Shown here piece by piece: positions 1 through 8,487 of a stretch of DNA of 56,816 nucleotides. Position numbers and translations under genes: made by a program. The notes beneath the pieces are model-generated. The model ran no database searches, had not been told where the DNA came from, and saw only the letters and a program-made list of their open reading frames with translations. Position 1 is the first letter of the stretch; each line of letters opens with the position of its first letter. The stretch comes from DAOPYE01 sp035352715 (GTDB taxonomy: Bacteria; Acidobacteriota; Holophagae; Holophagales; Holophagaceae), in contig DAOPYE010000003.1 of the NCBI GenBank assembly GCA_035352715.1, forward strand, positions 1-56,816. The letters run 5' to 3'.

Positions 1-1881
1 CCGACACCTACGCCGACACCAACGCCGACACCCACTCCAACGCCAACGCAAAACCCACAGCTAGACAAACCGGTCATCGCTGCTTTTTCTGCAGGCACAT
101 CCAGCATCGATCCCGGGGCAAGCACAACATTGAACTGGTCCGTGACTGGGGCCACGACACTGAGCATCGACCAAGGCGTTGGCAGCGTGACCGGCGCTTC
201 TGTTCCGGTCCATCCGTCCCAGACGACGACCTACACGCTAACGGCCACCAATGACGCAGGCTCAAGCACAGCGACGGTAGTGGTGAACGTCAGAAGCCAT
301 GTGATCAGTTTAGTGGCCGGCGCCATCAACGGTGGGTTTACCGATGGTTTTCGCACCGATGCGCGTTTCAATGGAATCACGGGTATGGCTGCCGATGGCG
401 CAGGGAATATCTATCTGTGCGACCAGACGAGCCACACGATCCGCAAAATCGATGCAGCAGGTTCAGTCAGCACCCTGGCCGGTTCACCGGGATTGTGCGG
501 TGCCCAGGACGGGCAGGGAAATGAAGCTCGATTCAACCATCCCACCGGATTGACTTTTGGGGCGGACGGAAACCTCTATGTCACGGATGCATGGAACAAC
601 TGCATTCGAAAGATCACACCTACGGGCCTTGTGAGCACTTTGACTCATGGTGGGTGGTTTTCGGCCGGAATCACGGCGGATGCGAGTGGTAACCTGTATG
701 CAATCTCTGGGAACTCGATCCAGAAAGTGTCTGTATCGGGAACTACGACACTTCTGGCAGGAGGTAACGCCGGAGCCTTGGATGACAAAGGCGACCAGGC
801 CCGGTTCTATGGGCCTCAGGGACTGGTTTCAGACGGAACTTTCCTCTACGTTGCCGATACCCAAAATGGGACCATCCGAAAGGTAGCCTTGAGCGATGGC
901 TCCGTTACCACTCTGGCGGGCTGCGCGGGCCAATGCGATGTCGTGGATGGGAAGGGACCAGCTGCCCATTTCAAGTGGCCGGGCGGTTTGACGCTTGATG
1001 GCGTGGGCTTCCTTTGGGTTAGTGATAGCTGCTTGCTACGCAAGGTGGCCTTAAGCGATGGCACGGTGACGACGGTCGCTGGACGACCCGATACCTATGG
1101 CCATGTAGATGGCCCAGGCTCACAAGCCATGTTCGCTGGTCCCGGGGAACTTGTCTCAACAGGCGGGCAAATCATGCTGGCAGATGTCACCTGCATTCGG
1201 ACAGTTTCGCCAATGTTCGAGGTCAGCACTTGGGCCGGAGAAGGGGTCAAAATCGGCAACACCAATGGCCCAGGGGCAGAAGCCCGCTTCAGCGGTCTCT
1301 ACCATGCGGCGATCAGTGCCACAGGCAATTTGTATGTCACAGACGAACTTAATCGAGCGATTCGAATGATCACGCCGGATGGCACCACGTCAACCTTAGT
1401 GGGTGGATCAAGCAGCCCGTTTCATTTCCCCTGGGGCATCGCCATCGATGCCGCGGGCCAAGTGTTCGTTTCCGATTATAAGGACCATGTCATTCGCAAG
1501 ATTGGCCTGGATGGCTCCGTGAGTGTTTTTGCGGGTAGCGGCCAGCGAGGCAGCACCAACGGCAAGGGGGATGTCGCGCAGTTCTTCCACCCAACGGGGC
1601 TGGCCCTAGGACCCGATGGGTATCTTTACGTGGTGGAAGACAATGGCATCGGCGTACGCAAGGTCGCACCGNNNNNNNNNNNNNNNNNNNNNNNNNNNNN
1701 NNNNNNNNNNNNNNNNNNNNNNNNNNNNNNNNNNNNNNNNNNNNNNNNNNNNNNNNNNNNNNNNNNNNNNNTTCTGGGCGATCTGCCAGGAGGCATTTTG
1801 CTGCCTCACGGCCTCGCTGTTGGCAGTGATGGAGATCTCTACGTGACCTCATCAACGGCTGTATTCAGAATTCGCCCATAA
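1..1881 (+). CDS. NHL-repeat / Ig-like surface or secreted protein, 5' partial
   Basis: Reading frame 1 is open from the first base, so the true start lies before the window. It opens with about eight Pro-Thr dipeptides (linker), then an Ig-like domain (about residues 22-98), then many NHL-type beta-propeller blades with repeated patterns of the kind DGxGNxYLxD, IRKI and VxTLAG. NHL propellers usually mediate binding rather than catalysis; an extracytoplasmic location is inferred from the PT linker and Ig domain. The frame stays open across a run of 100 N, so the repeat number is unknown and the two sides might belong together only by scaffolding. The stop is TAA at 1879, followed by a strong hairpin. 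Partner or ligand cannot be deduced. Confidence 0.8.
   Translation, partial: PTPTPTPTPTPTPTPTQNPQLDKPVIAAFSAGTSSIDPGASTTLNWSVTGATTLSIDQGVGSVTGASVPVHPSQTTTYTLTATNDAGSSTATVVVNVRSHVISLVAGAINGGFTDGFRTDARFNGITGMAADGAGNIYLCDQTSHTIRKIDAAGSVSTLAGSPGLCGAQDGQGNEARFNHPTGLTFGADGNLYVTDAWNNCIRKITPTGLVSTLTHGGWFSAGITADASGNLYAISGNSIQKVSVSGTTTLLAGGNAGALDDKGDQARFYGPQGLVSDGTFLYVADTQNGTIRKVALSDGSVTTLAGCAGQCDVVDGKGPAAHFKWPGGLTLDGVGFLWVSDSCLLRKVALSDGTVTTVAGRPDTYGHVDGPGSQAMFAGPGELVSTGGQIMLADVTCIRTVSPMFEVSTWAGEGVKIGNTNGPGAEARFSGLYHAAISATGNLYVTDELNRAIRMITPDGTTSTLVGGSSSPFHFPWGIAIDAAGQVFVSDYKDHVIRKIGLDGSVSVFAGSGQRGSTNGKGDVAQFFHPTGLALGPDGYLYVVEDNGIGVRKVAPXXXXXXXXXXXXXXXXXXXXXXXXXXXXXXXXXXLGDLPGGILLPHGLAVGSDGDLYVTSSTAVFRIRP
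1672..1771. other. Assembly gap of 100 N
   Basis: Exactly 100 consecutive N, the usual placeholder for a scaffold join of unknown size. It falls inside the repetitive NHL propeller coding region, where near-identical blades plausibly broke the assembly. Confidence 0.97.
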
Positions 1882-1895
1882 GACTCAGGCCACGA

Positions 1896-1932
1896 ACAGA
1901 ACGTCTGCGGCAGCCTGCCGCAGACGTTCTGT
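1896..1932. terminator. Hairpin after the NHL gene, likely terminator without a U tract
   Basis: A perfect 17-bp inverted repeat (1896-1912 with 1916-1932) with a 3-nt loop begins 14 bp after the stop codon. The stem is GC-rich in the middle. The plus-strand tail is CATAAAAA, not T-rich, so this is either a U-less terminator or an RNA-stabilising structure. The rest of the gap up to 2107 shows nothing else recognisable. Confidence 0.55.
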
Positions 1933-2107
1933 CATAAAAAGGTCTGTCAGGATTCGCCTCCGAATCCCCCAATCGCTCAAGACACAGGTCCGCAGACATT
2001 GGGCTTTGTTCTGTGGATTCACGTGGACGTATTTGAAAGTGTTTTGGGGGTGCTCGCATCAGTCATGGGTACGCACCTTTGGTTCATCCAAACACTCACA
2101 GCCGCCC

Positions 2108-2797
2108 TCAGGCAAGCAACGCGGCGCTCTGCACATCGCCCACGCTCAAGCACTGGAGGCCACTCTCGGTCTCAACGCGCAAACGTCCATCGGGGTCCCA
2201 GCCTTGGCACACGCCGCGATGTAGGCCTTGTTCGTCCTGCCACTGAAGGGGCTCGGCGGGTTCCGGCCAGCGGAAAGGCGGCTCGGGGATCTCTGCGGGA
2301 TAGTTCCAGAGCGCCAGGATCCGCAGGGCTAGGGCCTCTGGATCGGGCAGGGCTCGGGGTTTCAGTTCCGCAAGGCAGGCCGGGGGGATCGAGCGGTGGG
2401 GCAGGACGGGGGCGGCGAGCAGGTTCACGCCGACGCCGAGCAGCACGAATCCCCCCTTCGCTTCGCCCAGGATGCCGCCAACCTTGACCAGGGCACCTTC
2501 GCGCCGGGCCACGATATCGTTGGGCCACTTCAGCCCCAGCGTCACGCCGCAGGGGGACAGCGCGAAGATCACGGCGGCCATGGCGTTCTGAAGCAGAAGT
2601 CCCGGTGGGATCTCCGGGCGCGGCAATCGAGCGGAAAGCCAAAGCCCGGCGCCGGATGCGCTTTCCCAAGCGTTGCCCTGCCGTCCGCGCCCAGCGGTCT
2701 GGGCGTCCGCCATCACGGCGCAGATCCCCAGTTCGGGATGCCGCGCCAGGAAGGCCTGCGTGGAATCGACCTGGGCGAGGCGGATCAGCGGGATCAT
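2108..2797 (-). CDS. birA: Biotin--[acetyl-CoA-carboxylase] ligase
   Basis: Attaches biotin to the BCCP subunit of acetyl-CoA carboxylase via biotinyl-AMP, in the cytoplasm. The biotinyl-AMP loop GRGRQG is at residues 36-41 and KWPND at 90-94, both hallmarks of the family. At 229 aa it has the catalytic and C-terminal domains but no N-terminal helix-turn-helix, so it should be a monofunctional (group I) ligase, not a repressor. Start chosen at ATG 2797 because it overlaps the coaX stop as ATGA; a GTG at 2815 is possible but less likely. Last gene of a flavoprotein-coaX-birA run. Confidence 0.93.
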   Translation of the reverse strand: MIPLIRLAQVDSTQAFLARHPELGICAVMADAQTAGRGRQGNAWESASGAGLWLSARLPRPEIPPGLLLQNAMAAVIFALSPCGVTLGLKWPNDIVARREGALVKVGGILGEAKGGFVLLGVGVNLLAAPVLPHRSIPPACLAELKPRALPDPEALALRILALWNYPAEIPEPPFRWPEPAEPLQWQDEQGLHRGVCQGWDPDGRLRVETESGLQCLSVGDVQSAALLA

Positions 2798-3579
2798 CCG
2801 CGGTTCTTGAGCCACAGCAGCCGCAGGCCATCCAGCGTGAGATCCGGCTCGATGTGGTGGATGCTGCGGCTTTCCGCGGCGAGGGCTCGCGCCAGACCGC
2901 CGGTGGCCACCACGTTCGAGCCAGGCTGCTCTTTCAGCAGGCGCTCCAGGATGCCGTTCACCTGGCCTACGTAGCCGTAGAAAATGCCGGACTGCATGGC
3001 CTGGACGGTGTTGCGCCCCACCAGCCGCTCGGGCCGGGCAATTTCAACGCGCGGCAGCCGCGAAGCCCGCTGAAACAGGGCCTCCGCCGCGATCTTGATG
3101 CCGGGCAGGATGATGCCGCCCAGGTATTCGCGGCGCTCGTTCACCACGTCGAACGTGGTGGCCGTGCCGAAGTCGATGGCGATCAGCGGCGCGCCGTGGC
3201 GTTCGAGGCCCGCCACCACGTTCACGATGCGGTCGGCCCCCAGTTCGTTCGGGTTATCGATGAGGATCTTCAGTCCCGTCTTGATGCCCGGTTCTATCCA
3301 GAAGGGTTCGACCTGAAAGTAGCGGCGCGCCCAGGCGGCCAGCACGGGATGCAGCGGCGGCACCACGTTGGCGATGACCACATCCTTCACCAGGGTCAGA
3401 TCCAATCCTGCGTGGCGCATCAGCTCCAGCGTGGCGAGGCCGTATTCGTCGGCGGTCCGCTCGCGCGTCGTCGCCAGGCGCCAGGCGTGGATCGCCGGGG
3501 CGTCCGGCCCTCGATCCAGATCGAAGACGCCCATCACCAGATTCGTATTGCCCACATCCACCGTGATCAGAAGGCTCAT
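2794..3579 (-). CDS. coaX: Type III pantothenate kinase
   Basis: Phosphorylates pantothenate, the first committed step of coenzyme A synthesis. Belongs to the acetate/sugar-kinase (ASKHA) fold: DVGNTN at residues 8-13 is the phosphate-binding motif, with GADR and a GTATTFD segment further on, all typical of CoaX. 261 aa, normal length. Start ATG at 3579 is preceded by AAGGAG at good spacing; an upstream in-frame start at 3606 has no such site. coaX next to birA is a common bacterial pairing, and the stop-start overlap implies translational coupling. Confidence 0.95.
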   Translation of the reverse strand: MSLLITVDVGNTNLVMGVFDLDRGPDAPAIHAWRLATTRERTADEYGLATLELMRHAGLDLTLVKDVVIANVVPPLHPVLAAWARRYFQVEPFWIEPGIKTGLKILIDNPNELGADRIVNVVAGLERHGAPLIAIDFGTATTFDVVNERREYLGGIILPGIKIAAEALFQRASRLPRVEIARPERLVGRNTVQAMQSGIFYGYVGQVNGILERLLKEQPGSNVVATGGLARALAAESRSIHHIEPDLTLDGLRLLWLKNRG

Positions 3580-3657
3580 GAAGACTCCTTGGAACAAGCA
3601 TCGCACAGCGGATCCCGCTAGAGGCCGTGCCGGCGCTCAGGATCGGCGCCGCAAGGT

Positions 3658-4923
3658 TCATCCCCCGGCCGCGAATCCCGTGCTGAAGGCCGCCTGCAGG
3701 TTGTAGCCGCCCACGGGACCATCGATATCCAGCAGCTCGCCGCAGACGCGCAGGTTGTCCCAGCCCTTCAGGGCCATGGTGCGGGGATCCACGGCGGAAA
3801 GCTGCACGCCGCCCGCGCTCACCTCGCCCTTGGCCAGCTCGACCCGACTTGGTTTCCCTAAGGGAAAGCCCGTCAGCAGGCCCAGCAGGACCTTGCGCGC
3901 CGGGCGGGAGAGATCCTTCAAGCGCTGATCGCTGGGAGGCATGCCATCCAGGGCGAAGGCGACGGCAGCCAGGCGCTCGGGCATCCAGCGCTGCAGCCAG
4001 GTGCGAACGAGCAGATGGGGCTGCTGCTTCTGGGTTTCCAGCAGCGCGACTTCCAGCGCCTCGTGAGGGGTTTCCACCAGCGCGTAGCTCAGCCAAGCGT
4101 CGGATTCGCGGCGCAGCGATTCCACCTCCCGGCTCAGCGCCAGCGCGGCGGGACCGCTGATGCCGGATCGAGTGAACACGATGTCCTCCTGGTGGCGCGC
4201 CACGCGGCGTCCCCCCTGCCCCGCGAAGAGATCCAGCGAGCCGCCGCGCAGGGACACACCCTCCCATTCGGGATGGGGGTGGACCAGGGGAATGGGCGCC
4301 AGGGCGGGTGCCCAAGGATGCACGGGCGTACCCAGATCGCCCAGCCAGGCCAGCGATTCTCCTCGCGTGCCCGTGCGGGGATAGCTCGCGCCGCCCGTAG
4401 CGAGGATGAAGCGATCGCCACGGATGAATACGCCATTGCCCAGACGGACGGCTTCGAGCGTCGGCGCCTGCCCCACAAGACCGACGACGCGCACATTCGT
4501 GCGCAGCTCGACGCCGGATCGCAGGGCCAGCCCCACGAGGGCCTCGGTGACCGCCGCCGCGGATTCCGGCCGTTCCAACGGGAAGACCCGCCCGTTCTGG
4601 CGCGAGAAGGTCTCGATCCCAAGACTGGACATCAACTGTCGAACATCCTCATTGCTGAAGGCATGCAGCGTCGGCCGCAGGAAGCGGGCCTGCTCCTTGC
4701 GGAAGGCCGCCAGAACCGCATTGACCGGTCCATCGTGCGTCAGGTTGCACTTCCCCCCGCCGCTGATGCGCAGCTTCGCCCCGGGCTGGGCGTTGGCTTC
4801 CAGCAGCAGGACGGAAGCCCCGCCTTGGGCGGCGCGCCAAGCGGCGATGAGCCCCGATGCGCCCGCCCCCACCACCACGATGCGCGGCGATTTGGGGGTG
4901 GGAGACGTGCCAAAAGGAACCAT
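3658..4923 (-). CDS. HI0933/YhiN-family NAD(P)/FAD-dependent oxidoreductase
   Basis: A flavoprotein of the BaiN/HI0933 family. FAD-binding Rossmann motif GAGASG at residues 19-24, then GGGKCN at 55-60, ATGG further on, and a C-terminal NLxxCGELLDxxGxxGGYN segment that closes the FAD site. 421 aa matches the family. The physiological substrate of most members is unknown; one clostridial relative acts in bile-acid reduction, but there is no reason to assume that here. First gene of the minus-strand group with coaX and birA (78-bp gap), divergent from purE. Confidence 0.85.
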   Translation of the reverse strand: MVPFGTSPTPKSPRIVVVGAGASGLIAAWRAAQGGASVLLLEANAQPGAKLRISGGGKCNLTHDGPVNAVLAAFRKEQARFLRPTLHAFSNEDVRQLMSSLGIETFSRQNGRVFPLERPESAAAVTEALVGLALRSGVELRTNVRVVGLVGQAPTLEAVRLGNGVFIRGDRFILATGGASYPRTGTRGESLAWLGDLGTPVHPWAPALAPIPLVHPHPEWEGVSLRGGSLDLFAGQGGRRVARHQEDIVFTRSGISGPAALALSREVESLRRESDAWLSYALVETPHEALEVALLETQKQQPHLLVRTWLQRWMPERLAAVAFALDGMPPSDQRLKDLSRPARKVLLGLLTGFPLGKPSRVELAKGEVSAGGVQLSAVDPRTMALKGWDNLRVCGELLDIDGPVGGYNLQAAFSTGFAAGG

Positions 4924-4977
4924 TCACCCATTGTAAGATGGACCTGGCTCGCAGAACGGCGGGTCCGTGGAGACGAC

Positions 4978-5505
4978 ATGCCCCAAGCCATCCCGTCCGC
5001 AGCCCCCGCAGAAGCCCCCGTCGTGGGCATCATCATGGGTTCCAAATCCGATTGGTCCACCATGCAGGAAGCCGCGAAAACCCTGAAGACCCTGGGCATT
5101 CCCTTCGAGGCGCACGTGGCGTCCGCGCACCGAACGCCGGACAAGGTGATCCGCTTCTGCGAAGAAGCGGAAGGCAAAGGATTCAAGGTCATCATCGCCG
5201 CCGCAGGCGGAGCCGCGCACCTGGCGGGCGTCTGCGCGGGCACAACGCATCTGCCGGTGCTGGGCGTGCCCATGAAGGGCTGGGCCCTGGATGGCCTGGA
5301 CAGCCTGCTTTCGACGGTCCAGATGCCTTCAGGCGTGCCCGTGGCGACCTTCGCCATCGGCAAGGCGGGCGCCATCAACGCCGCGCTGTTCGCTGGCCAG
5401 ATGCTTGCCACGACGGACAAGGCCGTGCGCGAAAAGCTGCTGGCCTTCCGCAAGGCGCAGACCGAGAAGGTCCTCGCCGACGATCACCTGGAAATCGAAG
5501 GCTGA
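4978..5505 (+). CDS. purE: N5-carboxyaminoimidazole ribonucleotide mutase
   Basis: Class I PurE, converting N5-CAIR to CAIR in de novo purine synthesis. GSKSDW at residues 21-26 and SAHRTPD near 50-57 form the nucleotide and catalytic-His region; GGAAHLAG and PMKG follow. 175 aa, slightly longer than usual because of an Ala/Pro-rich N-terminal tail of about 13 residues. Start ATG 4978 has GGAG just upstream. No purK follows; instead it runs convergently into purN, another purine gene. Confidence 0.95.
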   Translation: MPQAIPSAAPAEAPVVGIIMGSKSDWSTMQEAAKTLKTLGIPFEAHVASAHRTPDKVIRFCEEAEGKGFKVIIAAAGGAAHLAGVCAGTTHLPVLGVPMKGWALDGLDSLLSTVQMPSGVPVATFAIGKAGAINAALFAGQMLATTDKAVREKLLAFRKAQTEKVLADDHLEIEG

Positions 5506-5530
5506 TCGGAGTTCGCGGCCCAGAACGGCT

Positions 5531-6109
5531 TCAGGCCTGGACCAGATAATCCGCAAGCGCCTGGGGATAGAGGCGCATCTCCTGCTCGTAGATGCGCTTC
5601 TGGAGCCCTTCCGGCGAGTCGTCAGGCATTACGGGCACCTGGGCCTGGGCGAGAATCCGTCCGTGGTCGAACTGGTTGTCCACCAGATGCACCGTGCATC
5701 CACTGATGGATTCGCCCGCATCCAGCACGGCGCGATGCACGTGCATGCCGTACATGCCGGAGCCGCCGAATTGCGGAAGCAGGCTGGGATGGATATTGAG
5801 GATGCGGCCTTCCCAACTGGAAGGGATCACCAGGCGCTTCAGCCAGCCGCAGAGGCAGATCACATCAATCTTCGCCGCTTCCACACTGGCGAAGCAGGCC
5901 GTTGAAAAGGCTTCATCGTCATCAAAGGCGGAGCGAAGGATGATATCCACGGGCAGGCGCTCCGAGCGCAAGCGTTCGACGCCCAGGGCCTTCGAGCTGC
6001 TGGAGATCGCCAGGGCGGGGTCCGCGGGCACGCACCCATCGCGACAGGCGCGCAGCAGGTTCAAGGCGTTGCCACCGGTCCCGGAGATGAAAAAGGCGAT
6101 GCGCTTCAT
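5531..6109 (-). CDS. purN: Phosphoribosylglycinamide formyltransferase
   Basis: Transfers a formyl group from 10-formyl-THF to GAR in purine synthesis. The catalytic triad is visible as N105 and H107 in ILNIHPSLLP and D148 in NQFDHGR. 192 aa, normal. The N-terminal phosphate-binding loop is SGTGGNAL rather than the usual SGxGSNL, a mild variation. The start overlaps the stop of the upstream small gene as ATGA, so the two are translationally coupled. Confidence 0.93.
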   Translation of the reverse strand: MKRIAFFISGTGGNALNLLRACRDGCVPADPALAISSSSKALGVERLRSERLPVDIILRSAFDDDEAFSTACFASVEAAKIDVICLCGWLKRLVIPSSWEGRILNIHPSLLPQFGGSGMYGMHVHRAVLDAGESISGCTVHLVDNQFDHGRILAQAQVPVMPDDSPEGLQKRIYEQEMRLYPQALADYLVQA

Positions 6110-6438
6110 CCATCCAGTCTATCCGCCAGAAACGCCTGCGCATCCTGGCCCGTTCGGCGTTTGAAATCCTGAATCAGGCTAGGCACGCCGGAACTGGGTT
6201 CATCCAGGTACAACGACTCGATGCGGTGCATGGGATAGAAGCGCGTCGCGAGCGAGACCTGATCCGATTCGCCGCGCTTCACCAGCGCAAGGACATCCTC
6301 CCACGGCATCAGATCCAGCCCCCGCACGGCGACCCCGGCGGTCTCGATCCCCAGCAGGCGGCCCCAGATGCGCTCTCGTGGATCGCGCAGGACCAGCACC
6401 ACGATCTGCCCAGAGGCAAAAGGAAGTTCGATCGCCAT
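6106..6438 (-). CDS. Small conserved-looking protein coupled to purN, possible Sm/SH3-like barrel
   Basis: A 110-aa protein not assigned to a named family. The start ATG 6438 has a strong GGAGG about 6 bases upstream, and its stop overlaps the purN start as ATGA, both good evidence that it is real. The pattern of short strands (QIVVLVLRDP, RIWGRLLGIE, GVAVRGLDL, then FYPMHRIESLYLDE at 68-80) resembles an LSm/SH3-like barrel with an Sm2-like final strand. That reading is by eye only. Any role in purine synthesis is unproven. Confidence 0.75.
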   Translation of the reverse strand: MAIELPFASGQIVVLVLRDPRERIWGRLLGIETAGVAVRGLDLMPWEDVLALVKRGESDQVSLATRFYPMHRIESLYLDEPSSGVPSLIQDFKRRTGQDAQAFLADRLDG

Positions 6439-6480
6439 GGCATCCTCCAGCCCGATCCCGCGATCGTGCGGCTCTCGGCC

Positions 6481-6490
6481 TGCGTATAAT
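6481..6490 (+). promoter_or_regulatory. Candidate -10 promoter element for the STAS-arfB pair
   Basis: A consensus TATAAT at 6485-6490, preceded by TG two bases upstream (near an extended -10), sits 29 bp before the chosen STAS start at 6520. No convincing -35 is visible. The predicted transcription start falls around 6497, which argues against the earlier GTG at 6499 as the translation start. Confidence 0.5.
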
Positions 6491-6519
6491 GCCAGATCGT
6501 GCGCATCGCGGAGACATCC

Positions 6520-6840
6520 ATGCATTCCAACAGCGTCATCAAGGGCACCACCGCGATCATCACGCTTCAGGGCCGCTTCGTCTTCGACTGCCACGATACG
6601 TTCAAGCGCCTGATCTCCCCTCTGCTGGATGGCCAGGCCATCCACGAGATCCATCTGGATTTCGCTGCGCTGGACTATCTGGATTCCAACGCGCTGGGAA
6701 TGCTGCTGCTGTTGCGCGAAAAGGCGCAGAAGCAGGGCATCGCGATCCATATCCTGAACCCCTCCAAGGCGGTGATGGAGATCCTCGACATGGTGCAGTT
6801 CGACAAGCTGTTCACCATTCTCGGACCCGGCCACCCATGA
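6520..6840 (+). CDS. STAS-domain protein (anti-sigma-factor-antagonist-like)
   Basis: A single STAS domain of 107 aa. The conserved phospho-site region is present as LDYLDSNALG, with D55-S56 at the position that is phosphorylated in SpoIIAA/RsbV-type antagonists. Such proteins bind anti-sigma kinases in partner-switching systems, or act as scaffolds. No kinase or phosphatase partner gene is adjacent. Start ATG 6520 has GGAG upstream. The stop overlaps the arfB start as ATGA. Confidence 0.85.
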   Translation: MHSNSVIKGTTAIITLQGRFVFDCHDTFKRLISPLLDGQAIHEIHLDFAALDYLDSNALGMLLLLREKAQKQGIAIHILNPSKAVMEILDMVQFDKLFTILGPGHP

Positions 6841-7262
6841 ACGATCCGCTCCAGATCGGCCCGGTGCAGGTTCCGGATAAGGCCATCGCCATGAAGGCGG
6901 TGCGCGCCGGAGGCCCCGGCGGTCAGAACGTGAACAAGGTGGCCTCCAAGGTCGAACTGCGCGTGGATCTGAACCAGGTGCAGGGACTGGAGGACGGCGC
7001 GCGCGCGCGCCTGCTGGCCGCCATCCGCAATCAGCTGGACGCGGACGGCCTCTGGATCGTCACCAGCTCCCGCACACGGGACCAGTTGATGAATATCGAA
7101 GACGCCCGCACGAAGATCGCCTGCGCCATCGAAAAAGCCCTGGTGGCGCCAATTCTGCGGCGCGCCACCCGTCCCACACGGGGCAGCCAGGTCCGTCGCG
7201 TGGAAGCAAAAAAGCGCGCGGGCGCCACCAAGCGCGCCCGCGGCAGCAAGAATTGGGATTGA
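6837..7262 (+). CDS. arfB: Alternative ribosome-rescue factor / peptidyl-tRNA hydrolase
   Basis: ArfB (YaeJ)-type, 141 aa: hydrolyses peptidyl-tRNA on ribosomes stalled on non-stop mRNA. The catalytic GGQ motif is at residues 28-30 in RAGGPGGQNVNK, and the C-terminal tail is rich in Lys/Arg (from about residue 105), as needed to enter the empty mRNA channel. Unlike RF1/RF2 it has no codon-recognition domain. Translationally coupled to the upstream STAS gene; converges with the ABC permease. Confidence 0.92.
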   Translation: MNDPLQIGPVQVPDKAIAMKAVRAGGPGGQNVNKVASKVELRVDLNQVQGLEDGARARLLAAIRNQLDADGLWIVTSSRTRDQLMNIEDARTKIACAIEKALVAPILRRATRPTRGSQVRRVEAKKRAGATKRARGSKNWD

Positions 7263-7268
7263 CCGACC

Positions 7269-8486
7269 CTAGCTCTGCTTGAAGATCGCGGATTCGCGAT
7301 CCAGCAGGCGCGTGGAGATCCAGGTCATGACGGCTGCGAGCAGCACCGTCATGCCCAGCGCGACGAGGTATTGCACGGGATCCCCCTGCTGGCTGAACAG
7401 CTTGCGGATGGCCAGACTGACGTTCATCACGGGCACATAGGGCACCCACAGCATCTTCTCGATGCCAGGGGCGCTGGAGAAGATGCCCAGGAACACCACG
7501 ACGAAGATGCCCGGCGCCAGAGCGGTTCCCGCCTCGTGGGTGTTCTTGGCCTGGATGCCCATGAACACGATGAAATTGGCGAACAGCAGGCCCAGGGGGA
7601 TCATGAGCAGAAAGCTCAAACCCAAGGCCACGGCGCTCATGGCGGGCATCCCCATCCCGTGCCCAGTCGCAGCTACAGGAGCGTCCTGCGCCATGGCGGC
7701 CCCTACCATCTTCGTGAAGGTGAAGCCCATGCTGGCGAGGTTCAGCACCGCCGAGATCACGCCCATCAGGAAGACGTAGAGCAGCTTGCCCAGGATGATC
7801 TGGTTGCGCGGAAGCCGCGTCGCCAGAAGGCATTGGAGCGTTCCGCGCTCTTTCTCGCCAGCGGTGGTGTAGATGCCGGGCTGCATCGAGCCGGAATACA
7901 TCATGATCAGCAGCAGGTAGGGCAGGAATGAGCCCAGCAGCTTGCCCATCTGCAGCCCCATGTCCGCAACGTTCGTGGAAGCGATGTTCATGGGCTCGGC
8001 CAACTGAGGCGGGGCCTGGATGGCCTGCAGGCGCGCAGCGACGAGATCCTTTTCCTGGGTCGAGACCACCTTCCTCAGCCGTTTCAGGGCCAAGGAGCTG
8101 GAGGATTCGCTCTCATCCGTCAGCACCTTGATCGAGCAGGTCTCCTGGCGGGCGATCTTTTCTTGAGCATCCGAGGGAATCTCCACGAACAGCTCCAGCT
8201 TCTGGTCCTTGATAGCCTGCCGGATATCCCCGCTGGGTTGCGACACCAACTCGAACAGCTTGGGCTCTGCCTGCAGCCTGGAGGTGATCACGCGACCCGG
8301 ATCCACCAGCCAGATCCGGCTGGCCTTGTCCTCGCGGCGCTTCGAATCCGTCTTTTCAAGCGACAGGATCATCGAGAAGATCAGAGGCCACAGCAGCAGG
8401 GGCATCACGAAAGCGAAGAAGATCGTCTTTCGATCTTTCGAAAGTTCGAGGAATTCCTTCTTGAGGATCAGTAGCGCGCCGCGCAT
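7269..8486 (-). CDS. ABC-2 type transporter permease (NatB-like)
   Basis: 405 aa with one N-terminal membrane segment (about 20-40), a large extracytoplasmic loop (about 45-185), then about five more membrane segments in the C-terminal half. This is the ABC-2/NatB layout. The loop after the first helix contains charged, coiled-coil-like sequence. It lies 1 bp after the ATPase gene, so the two make one exporter. NatAB of Bacillus exports Na+, but related systems move drugs or lipids, so the substrate is open. Confidence 0.87.
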   Translation of the reverse strand: MRGALLILKKEFLELSKDRKTIFFAFVMPLLLWPLIFSMILSLEKTDSKRREDKASRIWLVDPGRVITSRLQAEPKLFELVSQPSGDIRQAIKDQKLELFVEIPSDAQEKIARQETCSIKVLTDESESSSSLALKRLRKVVSTQEKDLVAARLQAIQAPPQLAEPMNIASTNVADMGLQMGKLLGSFLPYLLLIMMYSGSMQPGIYTTAGEKERGTLQCLLATRLPRNQIILGKLLYVFLMGVISAVLNLASMGFTFTKMVGAAMAQDAPVAATGHGMGMPAMSAVALGLSFLLMIPLGLLFANFIVFMGIQAKNTHEAGTALAPGIFVVVFLGIFSSAPGIEKMLWVPYVPVMNVSLAIRKLFSQQGDPVQYLVALGMTVLLAAVMTWISTRLLDRESAIFKQS

Positions 8487-8487
8487 C

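Noticed and set aside
1..48. Short tandem repeat like a CRISPR or minisatellite
   Set aside because: It is a Pro-Thr coding linker in frame with the NHL protein; no spacers.
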